Source: Bdellovibrionales bacterium (GTDB taxonomy: Bacteria > Bdellovibrionota > UBA2361 > JAGRAS01). Taken from it: a stretch of 6,564 nt of DNA. The stretch is taken from the NCBI GenBank assembly GCA_020434465.1, contig JAGRAS010000099.1:1-6564 (forward strand), given 5' to 3'. The notes under the pieces are model-generated. The model saw nothing but the letters and a program-made list of their open reading frames with translations. It was not told where the DNA came from and did not search any database. Of this stretch, positions 5,574-6,564 are shown one piece after another (the first letter of the stretch is position 1; every line of letters starts with the position of its first letter). The position numbers were made by a program, and so were the translations under genes.

Positions 5574-6149
5574 ATGCCCATGAATGGAATAGACGGAATA
5601 GTACACACTGGGTTAATAATCGTTCTTTTTAGTTCTTTTGTTAAAGTAGCAGTTATTTTCTCAATTTTAAGTTTTGCATTTGGGCTTGATCGCTTTGGAA
5701 TGGGCGTAGCTACTTTCGCATTTGCTCTTGCGGTAAGTTTTATAGTTATGGGGGATCAAGATGGGTCAGGCTCTACTCTTAGCAAAATTGCAAAAGGAGA
5801 GAAATTGGATTCTCAAAATTATTCTGAATTTGTCACTAAAAATGCAGATCCTAAGTTAATCGAAAAATTTTCGGCGGTAGCAGTAAAAATTTCACCTGAC
5901 AAAGTGCCTGCTCCTGAAATTAATACGATAGCTTTTTTAGTTACTGAATTGCGAGAAGCTTTTAAAATAGGGTTTATGCTTTTAGTGCCACTTTTGATTA
6001 TAGACTTATTAGTTGTAAATGTATTGATGGCATTGGGAATAACGCAAATCTCAGCATCTTTTATTTCGATTCCACTGAAAATTTTATTGTTTATCGCAGT
6101 TGATGGTTGGGTTTTGCTAACAGAGAAAATACTTTCAACTTATATGTAA
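5574..6149 (+). CDS. sctR: SctR, T3S export gate membrane protein (FliP family)
   Basis: SctR forms, with SctS and SctT, the helical gate through which unfolded substrates cross the inner membrane. This 191-aa protein shows both family signatures. The N-terminal one is SSFVKVAVIFSIL (20-32), equivalent to the TSFVKxAVVFSLL block. The C-terminal one is VTELREAFKIGFMLLVPLLI, then IDLLVVNVLMALGI (143-156) and IPLKILLFIAVDGWVLL (166-182). Membrane helices are about 8-32, 43-60, 130-156 and 166-184. The region between helices 2 and 3 (61-125) is a Lys/Asp-rich loop shorter than in typical SctR, and the whole protein is about 25 aa shorter than the usual length of roughly 215-220 aa. There is no FliP-style cleavable signal peptide. 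The ATG at 5574 has a poor ribosome site; Met3 (5580) is an equally possible start. The upstream frame is open only to 5535 without a recognisable start codon. Confidence 0.96.
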   Translation: MPMNGIDGIVHTGLIIVLFSSFVKVAVIFSILSFAFGLDRFGMGVATFAFALAVSFIVMGDQDGSGSTLSKIAKGEKLDSQNYSEFVTKNADPKLIEKFSAVAVKISPDKVPAPEINTIAFLVTELREAFKIGFMLLVPLLIIDLLVVNVLMALGITQISASFISIPLKILLFIAVDGWVLLTEKILSTYM

Positions 6150-6155
6150 GGGAAT

Positions 6156-6395
6156 ATGGAACAAGAAATTTTATTCCAAGGCATAAGAACTTTGTTTATA
6201 GTCACGCTTCCAATTTTACTCGTTACGAGCCTTGCTGGTCTCTTAGCCTCAGTTTTTCAAACCTCTACTGCTTTGCATGAACCAATAATTTCATATGTTT
6301 TAAAGCTGCTGTCGGTTGTACTTTTGTTATACTTCATGCTCCCGCAATTTATTCGTACGATAATTAGTTTAACTCAATCTGCCTTTGGTTTATGA
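6156..6395 (+). CDS. sctS: SctS, T3S export gate membrane protein (FliQ family)
   Basis: This 79-aa two-helix membrane protein is slightly shorter than the usual 85-90 aa. Helix 1 is about 11-33 and helix 2 about 46-64. The family motif is GLLASVFQTSTALHEP (28-43), matching the consensus GL..S.FQ..T...E. The Pro-Lys that normally opens helix 2 is reduced to Leu49-Lys50. SctS subunits wrap around SctR in the export gate. The ATG lies 6 nt after the sctR stop with AAGGGA (6148-6153) as ribosome site, overlapping the sctR stop codon. The next reading frame begins at 6392 with an ATGA overlap, so the three genes should be translationally coupled. The order R-S is the conserved one of both flagellar and virulence-type systems. 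Confidence 0.95.
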   Translation: MEQEILFQGIRTLFIVTLPILLVTSLAGLLASVFQTSTALHEPIISYVLKLLSVVLLLYFMLPQFIRTIISLTQSAFGL

Positions 6396-6564
6396 TACTT
6401 ATTATTTGCATGATTATATGTTATTTTCTTGGTTTTAGATACGGCTGTGGGCTTGGGTCTTTAGCTCTTGGATTCTTAGCGTTTTATTTTGCAGATATTT
6501 TAGGATTGGATCTAAACCCTTACTCACAAGTTTTACTAACTTTATTTGTCGTTTCTGCGCCGCT
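6392..6564 (+). CDS. 5' end of a membrane protein in the sctT position (cut by the window edge)
   Basis: An open frame of 57 codons runs from ATG 6392 to the window end without a stop and overlaps sctS by 4 bp (ATGA), a typical coupled arrangement. The N-terminal residues MILIICMIICYFLGFRYGCG start a hydrophobic segment, followed by GLGSLALGFLAFYFADILG, a short polar stretch (DLNPYS) and a third hydrophobic segment (QVLLTLFVVSAP), so it is a membrane protein. The expected neighbour is sctT (FliR family), but I do not see the usual SctT N-terminal pattern. The GF-R-Y-G then Leu/Gly-rich helix pattern is loosely like CvpA-type proteins, which I treat as a weak resemblance only. It could be a divergent SctT, a membrane protein inserted before sctT, or an unrelated gene. 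An internal Met at 6410 is an alternative start. Confidence 0.65.
   Translation, partial: MILIICMIICYFLGFRYGCGLGSLALGFLAFYFADILGLDLNPYSQVLLTLFVVSAP

Noticed and set aside
3003..6395. Flagellar origin (FliF, FliM/N, FliP, FliQ)
   Set aside because: SctJ is a one-helix lipoprotein and two SpoA domains are in one protein, both non-flagellar traits; no flagellar-specific gene is present.

Overview
The window comes from a Gram-negative, AT-rich bacterium. Two things show this: the genes encode an inner-membrane type III secretion (T3S) export apparatus, and SctJ carries a lipobox with Asp at +2, an inner-membrane retention signal in the E. coli Lol system. No 16S or other taxonomic marker is present. 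Multiple FHA domains together with T3S core genes recall Chlamydiae (CdsD) and the secretin-less T3S-like loci of Myxococcota and relatives. I cannot place the organism further.

Layout. On the minus strand, 4-366 is a stand-alone CheY-like receiver. A 226-bp divergent spacer follows (367-592) with small palindromes, a hairpin plus T-tract and a weak candidate promoter. On the plus strand, one cluster then runs off the right edge: a tail-anchored protein with two clear FHA domains and a probable degenerate third (593-1894); a zinc-ribbon/disordered-linker/FHA protein (best start 1977, end 2990); SctJ lipoprotein (3003-3863); a 77-aa protein of unknown family (3880-4113); a helical-hairpin coiled coil resembling SctO/FliJ (4119-4460); SctQ with two SpoA-like domains (4447-5478); a 95-bp gap with a consensus -35 box; SctR (5574-6149); SctS (6156-6395); and a membrane protein overlapping sctS by 4 bp and cut by the window edge (6392 onward).

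How they fit together. SctR and SctS belong to the membrane export gate. SctJ forms the inner-membrane ring. SctQ is the cytoplasmic sorting platform or C-ring. An SctO-like stalk would connect the export ATPase to the gate. The tail-anchored FHA protein occupies the place of SctD (cytoplasmic FHA plus membrane anchor) but has no periplasmic part. The ATPase SctN, SctL, SctK, SctP, needle and rod subunits and secretin SctC are not recognisable here, and there is no ATPase between SctJ and SctQ, where many systems keep it. The locus therefore looks like a divergent or reduced T3S apparatus rich in phosphothreonine-recognition domains. Whether it secretes, and whether it crosses the outer membrane, cannot be decided from this window.
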